The position numbers and the translations under genes were made by a program. From the NCBI RefSeq assembly GCF_040807025.1, contig NC_090964.1, positions 7,247,214 through 7,311,213 of the forward strand: a stretch of 64,000 bases of DNA. Direction: 5' to 3'. The DNA comes from Struthio camelus (lineage: Eukaryota > Chordata > Aves > Struthioniformes > Struthionidae). Of the stretch, positions 1 to 12,400 are shown piece after piece. The notes below the pieces were generated by a model. That model saw only the letters and a program-made list of their open reading frames with translations, did no database searches and was not told where the DNA came from. Position 1 is the first letter of the stretch. Each line of letters opens with the position of its first letter.

Positions 1-313
1 AAAGGACAGCAGTCTGCAGGACACTCACCTCTTCACAGAACAGGAGGCCTTTAAACACCCTGTCTAACGTGCATCTCTGGATGTGACTCCAATGCTTCCC
101 ATCAACAGGAGCTCATTCTGTTCCATGTGTCCTATCCTCATCCTGATAAACAGCGCCGTATTTCCAGTAACAGAGCCTGAACCAGCTGGGCATTTTCCAA
201 GCACTTGGGATGACGCCATCTCCTCCCCCCTGGGAGTGATGTATTTGGGGAGGAGGAAGAGAGCACGTTCTGAGGGGAAGAGCCAAGCCCAGCTGAAAGA
301 GTAACAAACATAC
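1..313 (-). other. SELENON intron 11 (5' part)
   Basis: This sequence follows the GTATGT donor of exon 11. No match to the family's final exon is visible. A donor-like GAG-GTGAGT occurs at about 24-33 on the minus strand, but no family-like coding sequence precedes it. Confidence 0.7.
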
Positions 314-415
314 CACCGTGCCATTGGGGAGGCAGATGATCATCTCCACGGGGAAGTTGTACTTCTCAAGGTGCAGGTCAGCCAGCTTGCTGTAGAACTC
401 GTTCTCTCTGTTGGT
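314..415 (-). CDS. SELENON: SELENON coding exon 11
   Basis: It has 34 codons, phase 0 to phase 0: [19 protein letters not shown] to [10 protein letters not shown]. The acceptor is TTACAG and the donor GTATGT. The next exon of the family (starting VHHINANYF) is not found between 1 and 313, so the gene continues off the left edge. Confidence 0.97.
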
Positions 416-3400
416 CTGTAAAGAGACCCCACAGGAACATGCCTGCACAAACCACTGCTAGCAGAACAGAGCGGGAGGAGTAAACCTAACCCAGGATGAG
501 GGGGCGGATGAAGAGCTGTGCTGCAGCATGGTAGCTGGCTCCATTCTCATGATGTGCTTTACTATTCCCTTTCAAGTCGTGTTTCCCCCTGCCCCCAACA
601 CACACACTTCAGCAGTAGATTTCCCCATAAAGAGTAAGATCATCCTGTCACTAGCAGTGCCCAGGCACATAAACAGTTGGATCTTAGCTTTTCACAGCTT
701 CTTCGGCTCTGTGACTGCCCCCAACTAACAGCATGGGCCCAGAGACAGGCTCACGGGTAGGGAAAGGCGCAGACAGTATTTGGTCGTTCTCTGGGTTCTG
801 GAGAACAGTCAGTTTGTCGATGGCACAAACAGCCTTGGACAGGGCTATCTTGCAACGAAGCATCTGGTTTAGCTTTTAATACTGGCACCGTAAGAGAGTG
901 AAGAGGATCATTGTGCTGTTTCCTCAGCCTGACTCCATCTGGTGTTTGTTTTGCCACTGCAATTGCTAAGACACAGAGGGCCTGGAACCAAAATCCCATT
1001 GGCACAGGTGTGAGCTCCCCCTTCCTACCCACACCAAACACCGTTCGCGTTCACCAGCAAACCAAACGCAAAAAGGCGGATGTGGCTGTGACACTCACCT
1101 GCAGCTCTTCCAGCTCCTTCACCAGCGACCAGCTGCTAATGAAGCTTTCGTTCAGCAGGGCGAGGATGGGCGAACTTTCCAGGACGGTCTCCCGGAGAGT
1201 TCGCCCTGAACCTGACGCAGGAAGGGAGGCAGACAGTCGTTTGCTGCATTTCCAAGGCTGACTGTTGCTGTGTTTGATGCTGTTGCTCTGCCCAGCGGCC
1301 GGTTGCTGTGGCAGCGGGCTCGGGCTCCCCTAACCAGACCCATGCCTCCCCCTCAAATCAGGGCTCTTGAATTAGAGAGCTGGTCTCGGGCTTGCCTCAA
1401 ATAGGTCTAACCCTGCCACTGCGAACACAAGTTCTGGTCAGTAATTCCCACTTCCAGCCCTTCTCTACACAATGCCTGCCACTGGCTCCTCCCTAACCCT
1501 GAGCCCTTCTGAGAGCCTGAATTACGCATACCATTCCTCAGCCAAGATGGAAACAGCCCTCACCTCAGCAGGACTGGTCATCCAGGGCACCCCACAGCAG
1601 GATTGAGTGCACCAGCTTCTTTTCTGCTTTTGCTCTCTCAAAAGCTTGCGTGAAGGGAAGATAGGAAACCTGAAGGCAGAGAGACGGCAGAACAGCCCAC
1701 CTCAAATATGAGCGGGGTCTGAAGGAAACAGACCTAGAGCATCACATAGGCAACACCAACAGAGCCGCAACACAACAGCTCGGCCTTACAACTGGGCAGT
1801 CAGCCCCTTTCCTGCTCAATGCTAACCCTGTCCACCCCCTGCCTTCCTGCCCATTAAAGCAAATAGTAAATGTGGTGCTCTTCCCAGGTGCAACTTCATC
1901 TCCCCTCACCCCAGGGACCTACAGCACTGACCTCTAATCTGGATCACGTACTCCTACCCTGCCACAATGAGCAGAGAGAGAGGAACCATCTCTTCACCCA
2001 CCAACTTGCAGCTGGTCGTTCGGTTAGTGCTGCTCAAGCAGGATGTAGCAAAGTGGATGCTAAGTCCGGAGTGTTAACTCCACTGCCACGCGAGATACGG
2101 CTTTTCCTTCGGGAAAGGCCCAGGTACATGACAAATGGCTGGGGATACAGTGAGAATGCAGTGTAACCCCCGGCAGCACGCGGGCTGGACCAACACGTGC
2201 AAAGCCCCACGTTTACACGTTGCAGAGCGCATCGGCGCAACTGCAGGCAGGCTGTCTGCAAACATGCATAAGCAGCCTGGGAAACGTGGCCTTCAGATAT
2301 TTATTACAAAATCTCACTGAAACGGCCTAAAAACTGGCTGTGAGGGTCTCTTTGCAGAGAGAGAGTTCCAATTACTCAAATGAAGGGAACTTTATTAACA
2401 TCTTAGCAGCTCAAAGGGACATTTGTAAGCTCCGGCACAAGGAGGCAGCCTTTGAAACACGTCTCTTCAGCCAAAGAAGCAGTGACAGGCAGTAGCCATA
2501 TGCTCCAGAGGCTACTGGCATGCTAAATAGTTTAGGTCACCCAGTGCTATGAATTTCAGTCTCCTTGCGGGACATGGAGGCACAGGCGGAATGCATGTTT
2601 TCTGCTGATAAGGAAAGCTTGGTCCAAAGGTAGCAGAACAATGCAAAAGTAACGCCAAAGGAAAACCATTTGTGAGCAGCGCAATTACCTGCCTCGCTCA
2701 GAAACTGCATCGGCAGCTACTGATAAGAGGAAGGAAGGATGAGACTACATTTTCAATACAAACTTGGAATGACATGACATCTGGGCTGTGCTCCTGCCCC
2801 TGCTGCTGTGCGAACCCAAACGGCCTTTCGGAGATGCTGTTCTCTCTCATCTGGAAACTGGAGGCCCATCACGTCACATACGCAGCACCTGCATGGTGCA
2901 AGCTGAGCAGGGAGACCCTCTTGCTACTCTGAATGCTGATTAAGTCATGGCCTCTGATTCCTGCTGGTCCTCGAGGTGACTGGACATCTTGGTGAAAATG
3001 ACCCTGCTCCAAACAGACGTGCCATGGAAGACAGAGCACAGCCCCTTCCTCACCTTCTTAAACGGATACATGGCCAATTCCAGCTTCTGGGCTGCCTCTT
3101 CCCAGGGGATTTCCTGCTGCCAGGTTATCTCTTCAAACACAAACTGAATGGGCTCCCCTGAGGGATCCCTGCTATCAATCACATTCCCATTCTCGTCATG
3201 GATCACAGAGGGGATGGAAGGCCCTGTCGATTCTAGCTCCATCTGCAGAAAAACAGGCTCAGAGTTAGAAATTCTTGCTATATCACTCCCGGCTTTCCGA
3301 TACTGCAGGACCAGATAAAGATGCAAAATAAGACCTGTGCAGCTTCTAATGAAGACACAGATCATCAACGTGATTTCTGTTTCCTGGGGCTGCACTTCAC

Positions 3401-6400
3401 TAGAGGTAGACGTGTTTTATTGGGGAATACCAGGAACACAATCTTATTTCCTCCTGTTACGGTATGTCTGTGCTGTCTAGATTGGGAATGCATGACAGAC
3501 TCGTTCTTTCTGTGTTGCCATCCTCCCAGTGGAAGATTTTTGACTGTGGGACACCAGATTCTTAAAACTTTTGGGATCTGGCAGGGCTAGCTTGAAGCTC
3601 TTGTTCATACCACCTGCACAGCCCTTATACAGTCCTCAGCTAGCCACAAGAGGGTGCAACAGGGAAAGCTGTTCAGGGACTTCCTTGTAACTTAGCGTTC
3701 TTGTACATCTGAAATTATTTGGTAGGTCTGTTTTCAGGACTTCTGAGAATTAAAAAGAAACATGGATATCGTTTAGGAGAAGATGAGACTGTTAACCTCA
3801 GGCATTCAAGATCATGACTTCCATTTCCCATCCCTTGAGCTGAAGTTACCACAAAATAAAGGAAAAACTTCATGCAATTTCTAAATCCAGAGACACTGTT
3901 TTTCTTACACCCCTCTCGGCTCAGAGCCTGGGTTCAGCCCCCGCTCTCCCCCTGCAGCAGCTCAGACAATTTTTTGTATAAAGGGAAACTCCCATGACGC
4001 CACATGTCTGTGACTCCAGGAGCTTGGGATTCAACCCACATCACAGACGAGGGGAAGAAAAAAAAAAAAGCCCACAAGAGCTGGCCATAGTGAGCCACGT
4101 TGCTGCAGAAGACATACACAGATCAGAAATATTATACTGTAGCATACAAGAGAACGCTTTTAAGAACAGGGATAGCTGAGCTTATACAACTCAGGGGCAA
4201 GGCAAGGCAAGTCCTTGCCAAGATGCTGCACACATGCAGGTGACAGAGCAATTACAGACCTGAGGCAGGTAACCTATATCCACTTCCATGTTGCTGCTTT
4301 CACTTGCCCCATACAGCCACTCCATATCAACATTCAGAGACCTGAAAGGAGAACCCAACAGATTCAGAGTTACCTGAGGCTAAAGCTGTGTGTGCATGGG
4401 AAACCACAGACTAATGAGAACATCCGACGCTCCTCTTGCAGGGTAAGCACAAAAGCCCAGAGACTCCGGCTGCTTGGAGATCACAGAGTGCCCTGCACAA
4501 GGCCAGCAACACTAGATCCGGCTGGATCAGGGCCCGGGATGATGTGGGCAAATTTAATCTGGGCAAATGCGTTCATGCCTTTGAGTACTGTTAAAGTAAA
4601 GAAGAGAGAGGTGTATTTGCTCCCCATTTCCTCCCAGCCCTGAAATTGCATGTTCTGATGCTGTTCAACTTTTAAAAGCGGTTTCTGGAAGCAAAAAAGG
4701 CCCTCGTAAGAAGTTGCTGGCCGAGCCACAAGCGTCTGCTTGCTGTAACAAATGTGCCGACAGAACCATAGGGACTGAGTCGCCAGGGTAATGTTATAAT
4801 AGAATTTTCACTCCAGCCGTCATGGGCAAAGAGATTTGAAGCTTCTCTTCCCTGAAAACTCTTCCAGCTGCTTGCCAGAGAGCAGTAATGTGCCAGTGCG
4901 AAGCTACACATACAAACGTTAACCTGGAAAACACCAAGTGAAAAAATATTTTGCAACAAGAGCATCAGGCTTTGCTGAACTCCAGTGCCTCAAGCCAGGC
5001 AGAGATCTCCAGGGACTCCCTCTCCACACCTTGCTTGTCCCTTCCCATGCTCCAAGTACAGGTGACAGTTACTGGCAAGTGAATCAGACCCTGAAATAGG
5101 CCAGGAAACCTCAGCGACTGGTAGAGATGCTTTGACAGTTTTACAGACAGCTGCAGAGCTCATTTCACTCGGATTTTCAAGAGACTTTGCTGAAAAGCAT
5201 CAGCTCATCCAACACAGACACCCAAGGAGTCTCCTGCAGCTCGCAACAGGTATTCAACATCTGCAAAAGTCCCTGACACAGCCCAAAGCACTGCTGGGAC
5301 ATGACAAGTGGAGCAGCCAGGATGCATTGCAAATGTGAGCTTGCCGCAGTGCGACTAACAAAGAGGCTGCTGCCTGTCTCTAGAGCAATAGCTGGACAAC
5401 TTAAATCCCCCTGTTACCATGCGTCTTCCCATGGGGCTGCAGGTACCTCCCTCACTGAAGTGGTTTGGCACAGGACAACTCAGGTTCAGACATGCAGAGC
5501 TGAAGCACGTGCCAACTGCAGCCAGGCTGTGTAAGGACATCCATCCTCAACCACAACTCCGTGCCCCCATCCCCTAACGGTATCTCTGTCCTTGTCCTTC
5601 CCTGCCTCAACCAAGCCAGATGCCCCCCAGACCTACTGATACTAATACACAGAGCTGCTCCTGAAAAAATTGCATCAGAACCAGTTTAGGACACTGTTAT
5701 ATCTACAGAACTGAGGACATGATGACCGCTGGCAGAGAGGGATGTGTGAGGGAAACAGATAAGCAAAGAGCAGAATTAGCCTGTCCAAAGCTCAGACCCC
5801 AGATCTGCCTTCCCCACATGGCCCACAAAACCCACGTACTGCAAGGGACACCATTCTGCTCAGGACTGTTACTGCACCCATATCCTCGTATAAAAAGCCC
5901 ATGAGCCTCCTCCCATGCATAGCTCCCACTTCTGCACAGGGCAGGATCCCAGAGATCCTGGGTTTCACCGAGCCTTGCTTATAGCAACCCTCAAGTCTCT
6001 ACTCAACACACACGAAGAGAGAGAAATGGCTGTACCTGTTATTAGGGACAAAGAGCTTAAACTCTCGGACATGGGAAGAATCCTTGGAGAGGATGACGTG
6101 ACCTGTGAACTGGCCTGGAGAAAACCAGAAGGGGAAGTCTGGTGGCTCGTTCAGCTGGAACTCAGCATGGATCCTGAAATGAAAAGGGAGCCATCAGCTG
6201 CAGAGCTGGGAGGAGAGAACAGACCATGCACTGCAGATGACAGCAGGGAGAAGTGACCTCCAGGCCCCAGAAATCATGAAGCTAAATTGCAGCAGAGCAG
6301 TTCAGTTCAGAAAGCTTCTCATGCCACACACTAAAGAGGGCAAAGGTCTGGAGCAGATGCCCTGGGTCAGGAGAGTCTCCGATACTAGTGGCTTTTGGAT

Positions 6401-9400
6401 CTGAGCAACAAGCGTCTGTCTGGGAAGGCCAAACTACAGTATTTATCATTGCTTGAAGCAGAGGAACAGACTACAACTCCCTCAGTCTCCCTTCCAGCCT
6501 GATCTGGCAAACAAGAGCTGTGGGTAACATTCCCAGTTAAACAAGAGAACAATTCCCCAGAATTTCCCCTTTGGAGAAAATGCTCCATCCCCCGATTAAG
6601 CCAAACCTAACAAATTCCTTGCTAATCAGACTCTTCCCATTCAACCAGGGGCATTTCTAAATCAAGGGTTATCAAGAAAGGCCACTGTCCTGGATGTGGA
6701 CGACAGTCTCTGCCTCACCATGGACTCAGAGACACCAGGAGCACGAGTGCCCTCTTCAGGCATCAGCCAAGTATCACATACGGGAAAGAGCTGGCTGAAA
6801 ACCACCTTCTTCCTCAAACTGCTTCATCTCCCTCCCAGGCAGGAGGCATGGGAACATGCCTGCACATGCAAGAACATGAGCACCCTGCCACTGGCTTACA
6901 GCAGCCTTCTCCACTCCCCAGAGATGCAGAACGAGTTCAGAAGTGTTCCCAGGCCCTCAAGACCCATGGTCCCACAAGGCCAGGTTGGGAGCCCTTACCT
7001 GAAGGCTATGGTGTAGTAGAAGGCGCTGATGGCTTGGATGCAGGCCACAGCTCCTTGGGGAGCAAAGCGAGTTTTTACGAAGGGCCGTGGGTGGAACATG
7101 CTCAAGAGCTTGTGAATTATGACCTAGGGAAAGAATTGTAAGAGAGCAAAAACGAGAACAGTTCCTCTAGCACAGTCAGCTGCAGCTCCAAAATAACTCC
7201 CCACCAGATCAGGAAGGTCAGATAACTGCTCTGACTTAAAAACTGGCTTAGAGACCTACTTCATCACAAAACAAGGAGATAAAGCAAGAGATCGCTTTTT
7301 AAAACAAATCTATTCCCACTGCTTGCAAGTTTTCATCATCCCAGTCGAGGGGATGTCCGAGTATGGTAAACTGTTCTGTGAGGCTGTATCCATCAATACT
7401 ACTTAAGACTTTCAAAGAATGCGTATGTAATCAATAAACACACCAGGCTCTGGAGGTATATCAGCTACGTGATCACTAACACCTACCTGGGCACCCCAGG
7501 GGACAGCGATATATAAGCCCGATTTTACAGACCACGTACACACATCGTTTCACTTGTCAATGAAGTGCCCCACCTCTGGGGCAGCACAGAACAACTGTTT
7601 TACAAGACACAATCACTTCTTACAAGGGCTTTCCGAATAAGCCTCTCTCCTCCCTGTCTTGGAGAACCTAGCCTAAAATAATCCAAACACTTAAAGCAAG
7701 ATGAAATAAATCAGCTTCATCTGGCCACGACAGACACCTACTGCTTTCGTCTGCTTTCAGTTTTACCTCTGATTTAGACGATGGGGTTCCTGCCTATACG
7801 GTGAAGCCTTTTTGCTGCCTTAGCAAGTCCAGGGAGATATAACATGACAGCCTTGTCTGCTCCAGGAATTCCCTCCATTCCTCCATTTATCTGGGCTACA
7901 AAGCCTTTTGTACTGAGGCACGTCCAACTAACGCAGGATCAAGAAAAACTACTACAGCCAGCATCCACTTGCACTCCCAACAGCCCTAAACCCTTGCGGG
8001 GCCACACCAGCTTTCCTTGGAGGCCCAGGAACTGGCTTACCACAACCCTGCTTATTACAGAAGCAAACGTGATCTCAGTCTATGGCACAAATACCACAAA
8101 AGAACGTTTATACAAACAACTTCTCAGGTATAGAGAAGGCATGGTACATATCTCACCTCTTTGCCCTTGGGAGGTGGAGGGTAAAATCGGTTGTTGGAAA
8201 GATACCCGGTGAAGATGTTTAATTCACTAGGAATTATCCACCACAGATCCCCAAGATCCAGTTTATTCTTTGGGGGAAGAAAGGCTTTGAACTGACTGGC
8301 AAACATCACGCTCATAGGGGCTACTGGGGCGGTCCAATTCCTCAGCCCAGACAGTGCGACATGAGAAATCTGTGAGCAAAAGAGAGCAACAGAGCCAATT
8401 TACAGGAGCTGTTCAGCTAGACTCCTCAAACGTGCAGTAATGCTGATGGGTAGAAGCAGGATGTGGAAGGTAGGGGGAAATTATCTATATCTCACGTTTT
8501 ACATTCTTCCCACCACTCCAAACACCACCAAATAGTTCTGTCGACCTTCTGTTATGTGAGTAACAGGGAACAAGTGGGCGGGTGGCATGCCACATAACAC
8601 CACTGCTTTTGGACTTAGCTCCAAGAGAACTCTCCCTAATTTCTTCTTCAGGCTTCCCAGGAAGGGCGTAACAGAGCTCGGGCACAGTGCTGGTGAACGC
8701 ACAGAGCCAGCCTGCATGTGCAACTAATCCTGCTGCCTTCACACCACCTTGGATCCAAGCTAAGACGCCCTGCTAGAGAACAGTTCTGACTACCCAGGTA
8801 TCAATTTGCACCTCTGAGCCCAAGATGCTGGTCACAGGTAATCACTCACCGACAGTAACAAATCAGAAAACTTCAACCGAAAGTGCCACGAGTGAAACAA
8901 TGCAGCTGGGGGGGGGGGAGGGGGCGGGGTTCATGGCAAATCCCATGGGACCAGTCCTTGCACAGAGAGGTCTGCAGCCTGTGGTGCTTTTCCAGGCCAC
9001 GCATGGAAACTTTCCTCTGCACTTTTAAGAGCTGCAAGGCCACTAGAAAACAATGAAAGACTACAGAAAGGAGTGAGCTTGCTCACTGAAGACCCCAAAT
9101 CCCACTGGCTCCAGCCAGACCATCCGCCCCTCCCAAACTTGCTAGTGTTCATTCCTGGTGATGTCACCAACCCACAGGACATGTGCTTATCCTGGCATTT
9201 CTGGTCATACACAGCCTGCGTGATACCTACTCCTAAGAAACCGTCTTTGCTCTTTGTCATCGTTTCCATGACCAAAGGCTGGAATTTTGCCACGATGGAC
9301 AACGTCTCCCCGCTTGAATCTGGCGTCTCTTCCTCTTCAAATTCTGAGATGGGAGCAACCCCTAGACAAAGGGACAGGGATTTAAGCAGCTGTTTCCCCT

Positions 9401-12400
9401 CCTTCCCCTTTTAAGCAATGATGAAGTGATTATACGTGTATCCTGGTACATCCAGGAGCACTTGTAGTTTCCCAGCTGTCACTATGCTGTACGCAATGGC
9501 AAACTCAGACCCGCCCCAGAGATGAGCCTCTGCTACACGGATTACAGAGGACCCCTCCTCTTAGTGAGCAACACTCTAAAGCCCATGGCACCATTCAGCA
9601 GTCTGATTTCACCTAGGAGGGAACAGACACACATACTTTAGCCAATTCATTACAGCATAAGCAAATAACTCTCAGTTTTTCTACTGTACTGTCAGCTCGC
9701 CTGCACATTATCACCACCACACTTCTTCCTGCTTGGTACCATCAAGAGACATTTGCTACATGCTGATACAGTCTCCAAACACAAGCTCTCGCAATTGCCA
9801 TCGAGAGAGACTGCTACAGCCAGAGGAGGGCATGAATGAAGCACCATGACCCACTAACAGTTTTGGCCTTGCCTGGTCTGAGCTGCATTTGTTGCACTTA
9901 CCCTTCCCAAATCCCCTTTAAGCTCTAGACAAAGTCACTTATGTACTTTACTAGTCCAGCAATGGGATCGTCAGTCTTACGAAAAACGCACTTTGTGAAA
10001 GCGGTGTCTAGTGCTTAAGCTGTTCCAAAAACACGTAAAGCTTAGCAGACTCTCATCATCCGAAAAAAGTAAGACACGAATAAGAACTGCTGAGCGCATA
10101 TAAAGATCTTTGGCTTTTGCTCGCCCTGTGTGGAGAGGTCTACGAGGCAGACAGATACCTACCCGTCAGCTTCTCAGCTATTGGCTTGAACTCCTCTGGA
10201 CTGAGGTACAGATCGTTGTTTGTGTCCAGAGAAGAAAAGAGAAACAGCCCCTCGCTTCCCAGAGACTTCAGTGCCAGCTCCTAGTTCGGGAAGAAGAGGT
10301 AAATGAGATTTCTTTCCAGCCTCTTACAGAAATTCATTCAGGCCCCTCTCAGCTTCAGAGTTAATCTACATTCTTACAGCACACAAACACAGCCATCAAT
10401 TGGAAAGATTAATACCCCTTGGCAGGGTTTTGTGCTATTTACAATAGGGATCGGTGTCCAGGAACTGTTGGCATGAGCATATTAAAACTACATCTGGCTG
10501 AGCAATTCAAACTGAATCATTTGCTCAGAGTCATCCTCAAAGTCTGTCATCAGAAAAATTTCCAACTTTCCCAGACAGTTAGTCCTAAACCTGCAAGTGT
10601 TCAGGGCACCCAGAGATCCCGACTTCTGTAATTAAGTAACCCGCAGTGAAACAAAGGCAGTCAAATATATGATTATTCGTGTTACAAAAACACGAAGGTG
10701 AACTGAGCCCTTGTACTTCTGCAAAAAACAACTTACCTTAAACTGGTGCCGAGATCCGTGCTAACATTGCCGCCCAAGCTGGCCCTGCTCCAGCCAGAAC
10801 CCCCCCCCAGGACTCCATACTCTGGACTGGACCAAACATTTTGGCTCCTTGCTCCGCAGGGAGCACTGACAGCCCATTCTGCTATCCATTGGCGAGCCGC
10901 AACTCCCATGGCTTTCTCCAAAAACTTACGCAGACCATGGCCTGCCTGGGCAAGATCCCAGCCACTCTGTGCCTCAGTTTCTCCCTCTGCATGCTTGGCA
11001 GGAGAGTCTGCCAAGCCCCGCTAACTACAGCCCATGGAGATCCTCCAGTGGAAAATACCACTGAAATGCAACGTCCCACTTGGAGCAGCCCCAGAAAAAC
11101 ACTAGATTCTTCTAGTCTTTTCCACCCTGCAGCATGGAAGGGAAGAAAGGGACAACTTGCATGCAGAACAAGAGCTCTGTGTTGGTGTGAGAAGGCAGAA
11201 ACATAGTGAGCAAGTCAGACAAGCCACATCTCTCCCTGCCAGCCTGCAGCAGGTCCCCAGTGAGCCATCATTTGGGGCAGCCTCCCCTGGCACCCCAGTA
11301 AAAGCCTAATGCTGCAAGGATAAATACTCTGTATTCTGCTGTTTAGCTGTGTTTATTCTCTATTGCCTGCAGCACCATTACTATCCCCAGAGCTCCCGAA
11401 CTAGTTTATTTTCCATCTGTTGCCTGCCAGCCTGAAGCTGCACTAATGCAGCCTGGAAGGCTTTGCTCCTGTCAACTGCAGCAACAGAAGCACTTAAGAG
11501 CCTGCCAGGGCAGTTTCAGGGTTGTGACAGACAAAAACAAAGACCATGGAATACAAACCAGAGATCTGGGCTCCAGCACGACTGAAGAAAGGCAAAGACC
11601 TGATACATGGAGAGGAGCAGGCAGAAACTATGCATTTGAAAAAAAGGAACGAAGGAACAGGACAGCTATTTATCTAAGCACAGAAACAATCCTTTCAGGA
11701 CTTCCCAAGTTCCTGGGACCAAGACTGGGCCTTTATTCTCCAAAGGAATCGGGAAGCTCATCCTCGGCCCTACAAACCAGCAACAACATTTGCCTGAGCA
11801 ATTGTCCCAGATGCCAGGGTCGTGTCATGAAGCCTCGGGCCAGGTTTCAGGATGTCTCTCTGCTTTAGATCTTGCCTGTATGTGGCACGTAATGCATTAA
11901 CCTCACAAGGGCCAGTGCAGTCGCTCACTGTCTGGGAGCCAACTCGCAGCACCTTACAGAGGAGGCTGACGTGAATGCGTACTGAGCTCCGAAGAGATGG
12001 TCCGTTTCCTAGTCCTCTCCGTAGCACTTCAGCAATTCCCTACTGATGAATCTTTCAGAGCCGCTCTTCTTTCGGACTTCACAGCCATGGACCTCAAGGG
12101 ACGCAAGACAACGAGTGACAAAGTTTTCGGTTGGTTAGACTGCCTGCTGCTTTAGTATTAGGAGAAAGCCATGATCATTTACTTAACTGGGCTGAAGGCA
12201 GAAAGAGAACCAGTTAAGCCTGGCACATACAGAAGAAATCGCAGAGTGCAAATAGGATAGCAGAACAAGGGCAATATGGGTGCCCGGTGTTGGATGCTAG
12301 CACTGAAAAATCAATTAACTTATAGGAAATTAAGAATTGAGAGCATGCGCTGATCTCCTCGGTCCTCATTTTCACACAGGCTAAGCAATGAAAAACTAGC

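Larger units (their letters stand above)
3243..10162 (-). other. SELENON introns 2-7 (3243-4259, 4342-6035, 6174-6998, 7124-8156, 8370-9230, 9362-10162)
   Basis: The gaps between exons 2 and 8 are short introns of about 0.8-1.7 kb without recognisable genes. The only low-complexity item noted is a G-rich run at 8908-8930. Open frames in these introns do not resemble known proteins. Confidence 0.8.

Noticed and set aside
1..313. Possible last coding exon of SELENON and its SECIS element
   Set aside because: No reading frame matches the expected VHHINANYF start, and no SECIS core (AUGA with quartet and AA loop) with a suitable stem could be placed, so both are taken to be off the left edge.
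4260..4280. Alternative donor GTTACC within SELENON exon 7
   Set aside because: Using it would drop GYLPQ and produce the wrong phase for exon 8, which begins at a clean phase-0 MELES.
9225..9235. Alternative donor GTATCA for SELENON exon 3
   Set aside because: It leaves one extra base and throws exon 4 out of frame; the GTAGGT donor gives the family-like [11 protein letters not shown] junction.
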